From: Geosiphon pyriformis | Lineage: Eukaryota > Glomeromycota > Glomeromycetes > Archaeosporales > Geosiphonaceae | NCBI GenBank assembly: GCA_016748015.1 | Contig: JAAOMT010000439.1 | Span: 900,719 to 964,718, forward strand | Direction of reading: 5' to 3' | Length of the DNA stretch: 64,000 nt | Part shown: positions 33,837 through 45,594 of the stretch, piece after piece | How positions within the stretch are numbered: the stretch's first letter is position 1 | Layout of the letters: the number at the start of each line of letters is the position of its first letter | Program-made: the position numbers and the translations under genes | The notes under the pieces: model-generated | The model's input: only the letters and a program-made list of their open reading frames with translations | Database searches by the model: none | Told to the model about the DNA's origin: nothing

Positions 33837-34927
33837 ATTTTATTTTTTTTATTAAAGTTTAATGAGCAAGACTCAACCATTATCTAATACAATATGATCA
33901 CACAAAGTCTTAAATTAAACATAGCTCATGCATTTTCTATATGTAACCAGCTACTTGAACCAGTTCAGACTATACTACATTGATGCACTAAAAGAAAACT
34001 TACCCAAAGATAACATCTTTTGAACAACAAGAAACAAAGTTGCACTGCAAGAAACCAATCCAACCAGCTATTTGGCTGTCTTCAAAACATTAGTCTTAAC
34101 ATTAATAGACTTATGTTCCCAAAAGAACATCAAATTAGAAAACACTTCATCATCCAAACCAATTGGGCACTCTGAATTACCAAACATATCGATATTTTCT
34201 ATACAACACTTCTTTTTTAAAAAAACTACTTCTATCTCCAACTTACCAACAATTTTACTAAAAAAACCCAAATGTACTATAACTTCATTAACCTTAAGAC
34301 CAAGTTTACTGTTTGAGACCAAATTCCCATTAATAAATTGTTCAAACAATTTGACCAAGAAACCAACTGGTTTAACAATAGACTCAACCAAAACAGAAAG
34401 CTTGGCCAAATCAGATTTCACAGAAGCCAATCAAGAAGACATTAAGAGATTACCAACAACCATAGAAGAAAAAGCAGAAGCTGTCAGAGAAGGAAACTCA
34501 GAAAAATCCAAGAAAGCAGAAGCTTTTGCATAAGAAACACCATTCACAAAATGTGTTTTAAATACTTTGAGAGCCTTGGGAGGGAGAAGTGGAGAAACTT
34601 TGCAGTTTACAACCAAATGGCCTACTTTTTAACACTTAAAGCAGTGTCAACAACCAGAAGTTTTTCACCAAATATGGCATTTTCTTAGGGTACCAGTTTT
34701 GACAATTGCGAAGTCCAAATCAACTTAAGAACCAAACATAACTAGAGCAAACCAGGAATAATGACCAGAATCAGGCAAATAAGAAATAAAACAAGTCTGG
34801 CCACCAATCTGGGAGATCATATCACTAATTTCAAAAGCAGTACAGCCTGAAAGAAGATTGACCAACTTGGCCTTAAACTGATCATGAAACAAAATTGTTT
34901 CATTCTGATTGGTAAAAAGAAGAATGT

Positions 34928-36621
34928 TGTTACCGGAGGTTTTTGGTCTCTTTTCTTAAATGTTGTTGATGCTTGTTTGTTGTGAATTCACGTTTTTCTG
35001 GATGTGGTTGAACCTCCAGTAACTGAATTTATCTTCAAATTATCTCCTATAATTTGAACCGCTGGGCTTATAAGTGGAATGGCCAATTCCGTGCCAGTTA
35101 CTTTATGTAGTTACGTTGTAGTAAACGTCAACTCTTTCCCAGGAATTGCTCGTCTGGAAGCTCACTAAAAAATGTGTAGTTACTTTGCTGTGAAAGTCAA
35201 CTCTTCTACAGGAATCTCGTCTGTAGGCTACCCAAATGATTATGATAAGAAAAGAAAGAGNNNNNNNNNNNNNNNNNNNNNNNNNNNNNNNNNNNNNNNN
35301 NNNNNNNNNNNNNNNNNNNNNNNNNNNNNNNNNNNNNNNNNNNNNNNNNNNNNNNNNNNNNNNNNNNNNNNNNNNNNNNNNNNNNNNNNNNNNNNNNNNN
35401 NNNNNNNNNNNNNNNNNNNNNNNNNNNNNNNNNNNNNNNNNNNNNNNNNNNNNNNNNNNNNNNNNNNNNNNNNNNNNNNNNNNNNNNNNNNNNNNNNNNN
35501 NNNNNNNNNNNNNNNNNNNNNNNNNNNNNNNNNNNNNNNNNNNNNNNNNNNNNNNNNNNNNNNNNNNNNNNNNNNNNNNNNNNNNNNNNNNNNNNNNNNN
35601 NNNNNNNNNNNNNNNNNNNNNNNNNNNNNNNNNNNNNNNNNNNNNNNNNNNNNNNNNNNNNNNNNNNNNNNNNNNNNNNNNNNNNNNNNNNNNNNNNNNN
35701 NNNNNNNNNNNNNNNNNNNNNNNNNNNNNNNNNNNNNNNNNNNNNNNNNNNNNNNNNNNNNNNNNNNNNNNNNNNNNNNNNNNNNNNNNNNNNNNNNNNN
35801 NNNNNNNNNNNNNNNNNNNNNNNNNNNNNNNNNNNNNNNNNNNNNNNNNNNNNNNNNNNNNNNNNNNNNNNNNNNNNNNNNNNNNNNNNNNNNNNNNNNN
35901 NNNNNNNNNNNNNNNNNNNNNNNNNNNNNNNNNNNNNNNNNNNNNNNNNNNNNNNNNNNNNNNNNNNNNNNNNNNNNNNNNNNNNNNNNNNNNNNNNNNN
36001 NNNNNNNNNNNNNNNNNNNNNNNNNNNNNNNNNNNNNNNNNNNNNNNNNNNNNNNNNNNNNNNNNNNNNNNNNNNNNNNNNNNNNNNNNNNNNNNNNNNN
36101 NNNNNNNNNNNNNNNNNNNNNNNNNNNNNNNNNNNNNNNNNNNNNNNNNNNNNNNNNNNNNNNNNNNNNNNNNNNNNNNNNNNNNNNNNNNNNNAAAGTG
36201 ATTTGTTCTAATTAAGATACCTAAAGTAAGATACTATGGTAAGATATGAGAAGATACATTTTCTTGAAGAGAGAAGCTCTTCTTTTATACAACTTGTTGT
36301 AGTACTAGTCTTTGAACTTGCACTTTTTCTCTTTTCTAGAATTTCGGTGAACTAAAGATACATTTCGGCGAACTATGAATTATTTCGGCCAATTTCCATT
36401 AATTTCGGCGAATTTTTGCTATGTTATATGGTTCAGGGTATTGTGTAAATTGATCATCTCAATTTCTATGGTCCAAATCGGGTTATTGATTAAATGATGA
36501 TAATTGCTAATTTGATTAAATAATAAGTGAAATTCGAAACGATAATAATATATGCTAATTAATGATAGGAATTATAAAGGAAATTTCATGCTAATTAATA
36601 GCTAAAATTCTACTGGTAACA
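34928..36621 (-). repeat. Family A LTR (solo, or element ends around a gap)
   Basis: On the + strand it runs TGTTACCGGAGG to CTGGTAACA and is flanked by ATGT on both sides (34924-34927, 36622-36625), a 4-bp target-site duplication. It is the reverse complement of the LTR at 2871-3821 and clearly less decayed (it keeps CCGG, TTCGGC and similar). The middle is 934 Ns. Known bases add up to 760 against 951 in the sister LTR, so only ~190 bp should be missing if it is a solo LTR. Confidence 0.85.
35261..36194. other. Assembly gap (934 N)
   Basis: A run of Ns inside the family A LTR. Frames reported across it are artefacts. Confidence 1.
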
Positions 36622-39600
36622 ATGTACACACTATTTTTGCTTACCAAAATTGACCAGTGAGTAAGAGCAAAAGCAGCAGCATCCAATTCTTTAAAATAAA
36701 CAACCACATATTGCCAAACACCAGCAGGCTTTAGCAAAACACAAGAAACTTCACCAAAAACTCCATGAGCTGACTTAATATCAGCAGTAGACACACCCAA
36801 AGGCACATCACATAGTGCAACAACAGCAGGAGAAGAACCAGACTCAAAAACCACCAAAAACTTGGCAATCTTAAAAGTAACAAGACAAACAGAGTTTGTA
36901 AGCTCAACCAGAAATACAGCATTCAGAGAACTTTGGAAGGCAAACTCAATACAGAAGAGTTTTATATTGTCTTTAGAAATAGATTTTGCACTCAAAAAAC
37001 CATGTATAGACTGAAAAGCAGCTTTAACATAAGCTAATTTGATTTTGAAAGTAGCATCAGGCATCAGAGTAGAGACCATTCATCCAACAAATCTTTAACA
37101 ACTAGTAATAGTTTCCCAAATACCACCAGCGGCAACACCAGAAACCAGAGAAGATAATAATTCAGTTTCCATTTGATCAGCCCAGTTCTCAAGAACAGGT
37201 GATCCAACAGGAGGAGATTGCTTTGCTTCTAAAACCAGTGATGATCTGCTGGAAAACACCACATTTGGCAATACAACCAGTAGTTGATCTTGGCCCATCT
37301 TAGATAATATGCTAGATGATGCTACAAAGATCTCATCTAAGATCTCATTGGGAACCACAAAGAGATTTAGTGTAATAATAGCAGAGACAAGTAATTGTCC
37401 CCATTTTTTTGAACTTTTGGTCTTTTTGACTGTTTTTTTGAAGAGGAGGTGCTAGCAACACCAGATGTAAAAACCATAAAAGAGAAGACCAGCTTGTTAA
37501 CTGATCTATTATTAAACACTTTTGAGCTCTTAGTAGAGAAGAAAACAACACTGAAACTAACCCAAGTATGTTTCTTTGAGAGAACTTTGACTGGTAAGAA
37601 ACCAGCCAAAAATAAGGAAGTTGTTTCAGTGACTACTAAAGGCAGCTTATCATGATTACTGAATAAAAAAAAGACTTCTAAAACGTTTTGCCTAGTTGCT
37701 TCTACAACAGAGAGAGCTCTTCTGGTTGAAATTTTATTAGATATCTCAGAACAGATATCAGGTGCAGCTTTTTTACTCTTTGCTCTAATTGTGATCATGA
37801 AATTAAAGAAACAAAGAGTTTTATTACTATTAATATTAATTGTTTCTTTAGAATAAAACAAAATTAAAATTCTTAAAAATTAATTAACTTAATAATAAAA
37901 ATTAGCAAAACAATAATAAAAAATAAATATTAAAATTACAACAATTTTAAAAAATATTTAAAGATACTTATAATGCCAAAAATATGGTTTTTAAATAAAA
38001 AACATTGATTACAATATTAAACAAAACAATATTTTTTATATAATAATAATATTTATTATTAAAATTACAAAAATTCAGACAACTTATTTAAATAAATTTA
38101 AAAATACAAAAAAAACAATTTTATTTTTATTCTATTACTTATAAATAAATAGACTTGTAAAATATTTTAACAGAATACTTTGTAAATTATTAATCAAAGT
38201 TTTAATTGATTTAAGCAAAAAAAAATATTTTTATTCTATTAATGTTATTAATATATAAAACACTAAAACAGAATATAATAAAACACACATTTATTTAATT
38301 GATTTATAAAAAAACAGCAATATTAATTAATTTTATAATAAAAATCTATTTAGTTTAACCAATTATAAAAAAAAACTTCCAAAAAACATTTCAATAAAGA
38401 GCTTATACATTTTTTAGTATATTAAAAAAAAATAATGAATTGTAACTACTTAAATAAAATATTATTAAGTTTAATAAAAAAAATAACATAATAATAAATT
38501 ATTATTTACTATTAATAAATTTAAGTTTAGAAATAAAATTTTCTTATATAAAATTAAGACTAAAAAACAATAGAATAGAAAATTTAATTACAAATAAGAT
38601 AAATTTTATATATACAAAATTTTAAAAAATATATTATATAAATTAAGACTTAATAATAAAAATTTAAAAAAAGTTATACATAATAAGAAATTAAAATACT
38701 AATATTTTAGAACCAATTCTGAATTTTTAATTTTACAAATTAATACACAATTTTTTTTGATTAACTAAAAAAATATTTTTTGAAACTTAAAACCAATAGT
38801 TATTATTAAACAACTTTTAAATTTAAATATTTAATATTTAAAATTATTTATATTTATTTTTTATATTTAATAGAAACAATTTTACAAATATAAATTTAAA
38901 AAAACATAAAAAACATTACACAAAAATAATACAAAAATTTATATGCCAAAAATAATTTTTTTTAAAATTTTAGTTAATTTTTATAATAATTATTTTCTAA
39001 AACATTTAATAATTATCTCAAAAATTAATGTTAACTCTAAAAATACTTCTTATAGTATCTATAATTATTATTAGAAAACATATTAATTATACTTAAACAG
39101 AATCTCTTACAACTTTTGTAATAAATATATAAAATTATTACTTTTATAAAAAAAACACAAAAATTACTTTGAAATTTATTTATTAGAACTTTTAAAGCAA
39201 GCTTTAAGAAAAAATTTATTGTTTGTTCTTATTAATATTTTACCAAATATTACAGTTTAACAAAAACTTCAACACTATTTTAATAAATAAAACAATGAAT
39301 ACTCTTTAATTTATAGATATTTCTATATTAAAAAAACATTTTATAAAAGAAAATTAGAACTTAAAACAATAAACTTTACACTAAAAACTATTTAAAAATA
39401 AATACACAATAAATTTAAGACAATAACTAAACTAATAAATATTTATTACAAAATTAAAGTAACTTTTAAATTCTATAATCTATTTTATACTTGTAAAAAT
39501 ATTTTATAAAAACCAATTTTACAATTTTTAAAGATTTAATATATTAAAAAGCTTACAAAACTAAAATTTTAACAATTTTTAGACTAAATTTTTTTAATAA

Positions 39601-39672
39601 TTTTGGATTATTATCTGAAAATTACAGTCAATATTTGGATTTTAATAAAACTTAATCTTAAAAAAAAAGTTA

Positions 39673-40641
39673 TGTTATCAGTAAAAATTTAAGTTATTAA
39701 TTAACATAAAATTATTTTTATAATTTTTATTATTAATTAATATATATTATTATTTCAAATAATTAATTATTATATTATTAAACTATTCAAATTATTATTT
39801 AATTAATAATTTGATTTGTACAAAACACAAATATAATTAAGTTGTAATAATTAAATTATACAATATTTTAAATTATATAATATTTAAAATTTACAAAATA
39901 CTTAATAATTTACTAAAATAATTAATAGTTTGTAAAAATAACTTGTAATTTAACAAAATATATCTTTAGTTTATCAAAATATTAAAAAAAATGTTAAATT
40001 ATAGAATAATACTATAACAAATTATATAAAAAAAAAGCTTTTTTTTTAAGAAAATATATTTTAATTAGAAATATTTTTATTAAAAGCAATAATTAGTTAC
40101 TATATATTATTTTAGTAAAAATTATTTTAAAAAAATCCAAAAATTTTTAACTATTATTATTTCGAAATTATTTATTTAAAACTAATATTTTGAAATAATT
40201 AATTACCAATTTCAATTACTATTAATACTTTTAAATTTGAATCTAAAATAATTTTTTTAAACATATTTTTTATTTTTTATTTTTTTTTATATTATTAAGT
40301 AATTTACAGTTAAGATTTTTTGTAAAAAAGTTAATTTTTATAACAAAATAATTACATATTATTTGAAAAACTTATAGATAAAATTTTTTTGTAAAAGAAT
40401 TGATTTTTATTACAAAGTAACTATACAAAATTTTTTTTATTTTTTATTTTATTTTAATAAGTGAGGTCCAAACACTACCTATACAAAATAATTAGTATAA
40501 AACTGGTTATTCTATTATAAATTTAATAATATATATAATCTAAAGTATAAAAAGATACTTTAAAAAATAAACTAATTTATTAGAAGTTTATTAGTTTTTA
40601 TTAACAACAAAATTAAGAGCAAAATAACATTAATAACATAA
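39673..40641 (+). repeat. 3' LTR of second family A element
   Basis: It starts TGTTATCAGTAAAAATT (A: TGTTATTAGTAGAATTT) and is followed along to an end near 40641 that reads TTAATAACA. The paired GTAAAAAAGTTAATTTTTA and GTAAAAGAATTGATTTTTA blocks (40320-40410) match the GAAGAGTTGACTTTTA pair of the other LTRs. A 47-bp LINE scrap at 40432-40478 accounts for the extra length. Confidence 0.65.
40432..40478 (-). mobile_element. 47-bp LINE micro-insertion with 11-bp target duplication
   Basis: CTATACAAAAT occurs at 40421-40431 and again at 40479-40489. Between them is a T-run followed by AATAAGTGAGGTCCAAACAC, the very 3' end of the LINE family (compare AATGAGTGCAGCCTAACTAC at 12535 and AACGAGCAAAGCCCAATCAC at 40753). 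The host LTR reads CTATACAAAGTAACTGGC in the sister copy at 3642, without the insert. Confidence 0.75.
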
Positions 40642-40902
40642 AAATAAATAAATCTTTAATAATAATATTTATATAAATATATAATATAATTTTAATTATC
40701 TTAAATAACTTATTACATATAAAATATATAAATTATATTTTTTATTAAAGGATTTAACGAGCAAAGCCCAATCACTATTTAGTACATAGAGCCAAACTAA
40801 GAGGCTCAAACTAAATATGATTCATGCACTTACTACATATGGCTAGCCACTCAGGCCAGTCAAGGCAACACTATACATCTATAATAATCTGTACACTACT
40901 TT

Positions 40903-41613
40903 TCAGACCAGAAAAAAAACTACATGGCTTTTGACAACCAAAGCTAACAGCAAAAAACTCAGCCACATCAAGCAACCTAACAACATCATCAGAAACAAAG
41001 AAGACACATCATAAGAAAGCCCAGAAACAACACCACTATCCCGAACCAAACCAGCCTTCTCTATTACCACCTGATGGCTAGATCTCACCAACCACATCCT
41101 AGCATGATACAACTCAACAATAAATCTTACAAGATTAACAATTTGAGCAATAACTAATTTTTGGTCATCAACAACACAACAAGCTTCCCTAAGCCACTTA
41201 TTCAGCACAAACCCTTTGTATACCAAAGCATACAACCCAACATCAATGAAACATTGAGATAGTATTTGTAATACAGCAGACAAAGAACAATTAAAAACAC
41301 CAGCCACAGCAGACCAACAAACAGAAGTTTCAGCCAAGATCTCATTGTGAATATTAGACTCACAAACACAAGTAAAAGCATGATCAAAGAACTCTACACC
41401 ACCACACAACAGATACAGCACACCAGAGTAATATCTATTATACAGCCTCTTCCTAACTGTTACCAGTAATCTCCTGTGCACAGCTTTCATCATATAAGAA
41501 CAGAGTGTCAAAAACTTGCAACTAGTGAAACCAGTGAACATATAAGAATCAGAATGCCACACTCTTGCAGTAGCAATCCAGTCTACACAACCAACCATCA
41601 CATCTGGAACCAC
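40903..41613 (-). pseudogene. C-terminal zinc region of third LINE
   Basis: The frame includes TARVWHSDSYMFTGF, YMMKAVHRRLLVTVRKRLYN and LYLLCGGVEFFDHAFTC. The first zinc Cys is Tyr (TGT to TAT), the other three ligands remain. LYALVYKGFVLNKWLREAC and IVNLVRFIVELYHARMWLV follow. The end of the frame is shifted relative to the family (SYDVSSLFLMMLLG), indicating a small indel near 41000. Confidence 0.8.
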
Positions 41614-41667
41614 ATTGCAGCCAGGGCCAGCTTCTTAACAAGTACAACAAACAGACCAAAAAATATT

Positions 41668-42837
41668 TCAGACAAAATAATGAACATTACCAAAAACAGC
41701 AGTACTCTTAGCAACCAAAAAGTGTTTATGCATATTGGCCAATAGTAAGAAGGGAGACCCAGAGACAGTCCCAGCAGCCAAGTCAGCTCTCACATTACCA
41801 GGAATCCCAGAATAGCTCTTTACCTTAGCCCAACTTACATTAAGATCCTTATCCCTGACCAAATTAAAAATATGACATCTTTCAAGCCAGCATTGATTAT
41901 AGAAATCAGGGGTGACAAGAGACATCTTAGATACACATGTGTCAATAGCAGTCTGACTGTCAAGATACAACACTACAGTACTAGAAGAAGGGACACACTC
42001 CAAAGACAAAGCAACAGCCTGTAATTTGGCCATAATAGAAAACAAAAGGCCCCAAACCACAACACCAATGCTCAGATCCAAGCCCAGAAAGTATGCAGCA
42101 GCACCACCCACAACCTTAGCAGAGCCAGCATTCTTCAAAGACCCATCTGTATAAACCTCAAAAAAGTCTAACCAAACATTATGCAATCCATCTTTTATAG
42201 TAGAAAACTTACTAAACCCTAATACATCCAATCTATGTAGTTCAAAAGAACCAGGAGTGCCAGATGATGAGAACCCCTTACCCAGAAAAAACTTAGATGC
42301 AACCATAAACCAATGAGGTACAGAACCACACAGATCCAATCTCTTCCAATAGCAAAAAGTCTTCCAATCCAACAAGCCATCTTTCTTATCAAAAAGCCAA
42401 TTACCAAAGGCAACACCAAAACATTTGAGAGATTTAACCAAATCAAAATACAGAGACTTTCTAAGAATAGAAAACAAAAAAAAATGGCCAGAACTATGAA
42501 AAACAGTGGGGAGATTGTTTGTCAAAGACAGCTTATTGTCCAAAAAGATCTTAACCAATCCAGCCAGAAAATTGTTCACTGGACTAACACATAACCTGAC
42601 AGAAAACTGTAAAGAGTCCAGAGAAGCCCAACCCAGAACTTGCAAATCTAAAAATCTATGACTAAACAAATGCTTAAGAATACTAGGGGCATTAGAGAAC
42701 ATTATCAGAGCAGCCACCTTTCTTTCAGACTGCACCTGCTCAAAGGGTTTTAGGCCATACAATGAGAGATGATGCAAAGCAACATCAGGAAAGTTATGGA
42801 GAAGACAAGCTTTAGATCTAAGGCCCTTCCTAACCAA
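41668..42837 (-). pseudogene. Connection and RNase H of third LINE
   Basis: A 389-residue open frame, the longest surviving LINE frame. The connection (LRSKACLLHNFPDVALHHLS) is followed by RNase H: FEVYTDGSLKNAG (Asp kept), AKLQAVALSLECVP (Lys for the catalytic Glu), VVLYLDSQTAIDTC (Asp kept), YNQCWLERCHIFNLV and GNVRADLAAG (Asp kept). Only the Glu is missing, by GAG to AAG. The LINE at 12506-19156 has the opposite pattern (Glu kept, middle Asp lost). Confidence 0.88.
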
Positions 42838-42843
42838 TACATC

Positions 42844-44667
42844 TCACTTGCGACAAACACTAGAAGAGACAAAGCTAAACTGAATATAATAGCTAACAAT
42901 AGGCTGCAAGACAGCCAAAACCAAATACAAGAACTGCTTATTTGTAATAGCTTTTCTAAGCATGACATTAACAAAAAAACGAATATCAGCATGAGCTTTG
43001 ATGACATTTGGTTTGGACAACCCCTCAGTAGACAAAAAGATACTCAAATAGTGATGCACCTCATTCTTCTTAGCAATTGAAATAGGCTGTTCACAAATAC
43101 TCAATGAAGTAACTTTAATACCCTGATTAATGGGAATAGCCACAGTCTTTTCACTGTTGATAGAAATATTATTGACCTCAAAAAACTCACTAGTAATGTT
43201 CAAAGCATACTGAATGGAGGCTTGACAATTCCCAATTCAGATTGTATTATTAACAAATGCACTAGCTGAAAAATACGAGGTCAGACTTCCACTACTCTTA
43301 ATCTGTCCAGTCTTCAAAACAAACCTAGTATTAATTTGATACCCACACAATTGTTTATGCCTCTTGACTTCACACAAAAAAGGGTCATAAAAGATCCTTC
43401 ACAGAAGAGGTGAAAAAATCTCACCCTGATCTAGTCCATCATGTACTCTATAACCACCAGACAAACCAAAATCAGTTATCATCCTGTTAACTCTGTCCTT
43501 GTGAATACCGCCAAAAAACCTAATGAATCTATCACACATCTTGATACACTGCAAGCTAGCCCTTAAATGATGCCATCCCACTGAATTATAGACTTTCCGC
43601 ATGTTCTATAAAACCAATCACACTTTCTTATTCTTTTCAAGAGCATTTTTGACCACTGACCCAACAGCAAACACCAGAGATTGTGTGGATGTACCCTTCA
43701 ACACTGAAAAATTGTCATCTTGAAGCACATTAAACTTGCTACAAGCCACCAAAATATGATCAGACAGAATCTTAGAAAGGATCTTCCTGGCAGTTTCAAT
43801 TAAAACAATAAGCTGAGTGTTTGTAAGAACCCCATTCTAGTTATAAGGCTTAGGAATTATCAAAACTCACACCTCTTTCTACAAAGCAGGCACCAAACCA
43901 ACAGTCAAACACACATTTAACAGCTTTAACAGACATCTCAGAGCCACCTCATCACTATGTTTCTACAGCTCATTTGAAATATCAGACAAACCAGCAGCCT
44001 TGCTATTAGGCAGACTAAAAACAACTGGAAGCAACTTGTTTATATTAACTGCACACATAACACTAGAAAAAGCATCATTCCAAACATATTCCAAAGATAC
44101 ATACTAATGGGCCCAAAGGTTAGAGAGCACTGAAAGCACTGAGTGCTTTCTTGTCCATCTCTCCATGATCTTCTCTACACTTAACTTCATTTTCTTAGGT
44201 TCTAAAATCAGCTTATTGTCAATTACTAAGTGATTGAACACCATCTTGTGAAAGGGTCTGTCCAACACATTTCTAATCATACTAATTTTATCTGAACAGA
44301 AATTTTTCATGTGTCTCTCAATTGCCTTTCTGATAGAAGCTTCTTCAGCCAATCTTGACTCAAACATTTTTGACCTCCTGTAATCTCTGCAGACCAATGA
44401 CAAATGTTTAACAATAACTTCAGACTTTACACTTAAACAGAATAAGATATCAAAAACATGAGCCTTGGCATCATCCAAAGTTGACCACCTATTCACTAGA
44501 TGGTTGACCTCAGACAGATCATCAGAGCAAAACACTTTGACAATCTTGGTCACCAACAATTCTAAACCAAAAAACTTAGAAGAATGTTTTTTTTTCAAAT
44601 ACCTAAATTTGTTAAACCAATGTCTCGAAAATGTTACATCAGCAAACACCACCACAGCTTTCTCCAA
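42844..44667 (-). pseudogene. Linker and reverse transcriptase of third LINE
   Basis: The linker frame (44104-44667, with RHWFNKFRYLKKKHSSKFF) is long and open. RT is broken from 44100 down: the start around 44000 is stop-rich; MRKVYNSVGWHHLRASL (43560-43602) is motif A with Asn for the second Asp; GLDQGEIFSPLL is motif B. Motif C near 43230-43245 reads FVNNT, both Asp turned to Asn. The thumb block YALNITSEFFEVNNISINSE leads to FLSTEGLSKPNV. Both motif C acids are lost by TpG-to-TpA type changes. Confidence 0.8.
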
Positions 44668-44673
44668 AACTGC

Positions 44674-45594
44674 TCACATAGCATCTACATCTCCACGTAA
44701 TTCAGCACCAGAGAACAACTTATCCAATAACATGAACTTGACCAACAAGAGATTCTTGAACTTGGCCCATTGAGCACAACCAGCATTCTTGATTTTAAAC
44801 TTCCAACAATTTCTATTTGTCTGCTTGTGCAGACTATTCAAACAAACATCCAGGAGCCCACCCAAGCCGACTGACACCACCACTGCCCTGTGGTCAGTGT
44901 TAAAGAAATCTGAGACTGAGGCAACCTTATGATCAGCAACAGCAGACAATAAGTTCTTACTAACAAAAATATAATCAATCATTTTTTCAACTCCTTTTAA
45001 GTTGCTCCACATAGAAAATCCAGCCAAATGAGAACCAACAAATGAATTAACCAAACCCAAATCCAAACAAATTTGAAACTTGCACTTTTACCAAATCCAT
45101 TTTCATTAAAGTCCCCACCTAAAACAACAAAAGTGCTAAAGTTAACAGCCCTCGCAATGAGAGAATTAACCTCAGAAGCCTAATCATATTTGACTCTAAA
45201 AGAGGCATCTGCATACAACCCCAAAAAAGTGATTGAAAGCTTGCCCTTAAATAAGAGCCAAACAAAAATAACCTGACTAGAAACCTTTTCCACCTTAAAA
45301 ACATGACAAGCCAAGGAACTGTTCATGATAATGGCCAAGAAACCCCTTATCCAGACCTGACGTAAAAATATGGACACCATCAAACCTATCAGCAATCCAA
45401 GGTTTAATACTAGAGTGCAACTTGGTTTTTGTAACAAAAGACATCATATTGCCTGATTCTTTATGCCAATGGACAACATTCTCTTGTTTAGCAGGAACAG
45501 TCAGACCACAAACATTACACATAGCAAATTTCCAAACCAGACTGCTCATTGAGAAAATTGAGGAAGCAAAGAACCAGCACCAACACACAAACAA
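44674..45594 (-). pseudogene. Endonuclease domain of third LINE
   Basis: The start WKFAMCNVCGL is followed by SFVTKTKLHSSIKPWI (Lys where the family Glu is expected) and FTSGLDKGFLG. After a frameshift near 45340 it continues MNSSLACHVFKVEKV and LSITFLGLYADAS. GGDFNENG (about 45097-45120) is intact, and the C-terminal block MIDYIFVSKNLLS, then NTDHRAVVVSVG, keeps the DH pair. Stops at 45178-45183 and 45065 add to the damage. Compared with the LINE at 12506-19156, this copy keeps the terminal motif but shares the Glu-to-Lys change. Confidence 0.8.

Larger units (their letters stand above)
34068..37858 (-). pseudogene. ORF1 of the ORF1-only LINE, split by an LTR
   Basis: The N-terminal part (36626-37858) has Ser/Lys-rich frames and then AAFQSIHGFLSAKSISK and ALTHWSILVSKNSVYI, an RRM-like region. 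Skipping the LTR and one copy of its ATGT duplication, the frame runs on as LLFTNQNETILF, confirming the split. A knuckle CFKC-x-KVGHLVVNC (34602-34643, C-x2-C-x4-H-x4-C) follows, with TAA in place of one residue, and then a helical C-terminal region (MASVKSDLAKLSVLVESIVK, then FLKKKC) to a TAG at about 34068. The frame seems to continue past that stop for about 35 codons, TAG probably replacing TGG. It would have been an RNA-binding protein. Confidence 0.7.
33837..37861 (-). mobile_element. ORF1-only (non-autonomous) LINE derivative
   Basis: On the - strand an ORF1-type reading frame starts near 37858 and ends near 34000. It is followed almost at once by the LINE 3' block (33855-33990) and a T-run on the + strand (the A tail). 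No endonuclease, RT or RNase H sequence is present. A family A LTR (34928-36621) is inserted inside ORF1. The flanking sequences are the two halves of one decayed family A element, so the insertion point is secure; an ACAAATTAAAA-like repeat at both edges may be the target duplication. Confidence 0.7.
37862..40641 (+). mobile_element. Second family A element, part 2 (integrase to LTR ghost)
   Basis: It continues element A from position ~600: 37870-38040 matches A 600-770, 38060-38450 the integrase (CTAAAACAGAATATAATAAA against CTAAAACAAAATATTATGAA), 39181-39670 the post-integrase region (AGAACTTTTAAAGCAAGCTT identical in both), then the LTR. AT content is extreme and no ORF remains, so this copy is much older or more intensely mutated than element A at 1-3821. 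Confidence 0.75.

Noticed and set aside
35172-36215. 321-347-residue frames spanning the N run
   Set aside because: Artefacts of translating Ns inside an LTR.
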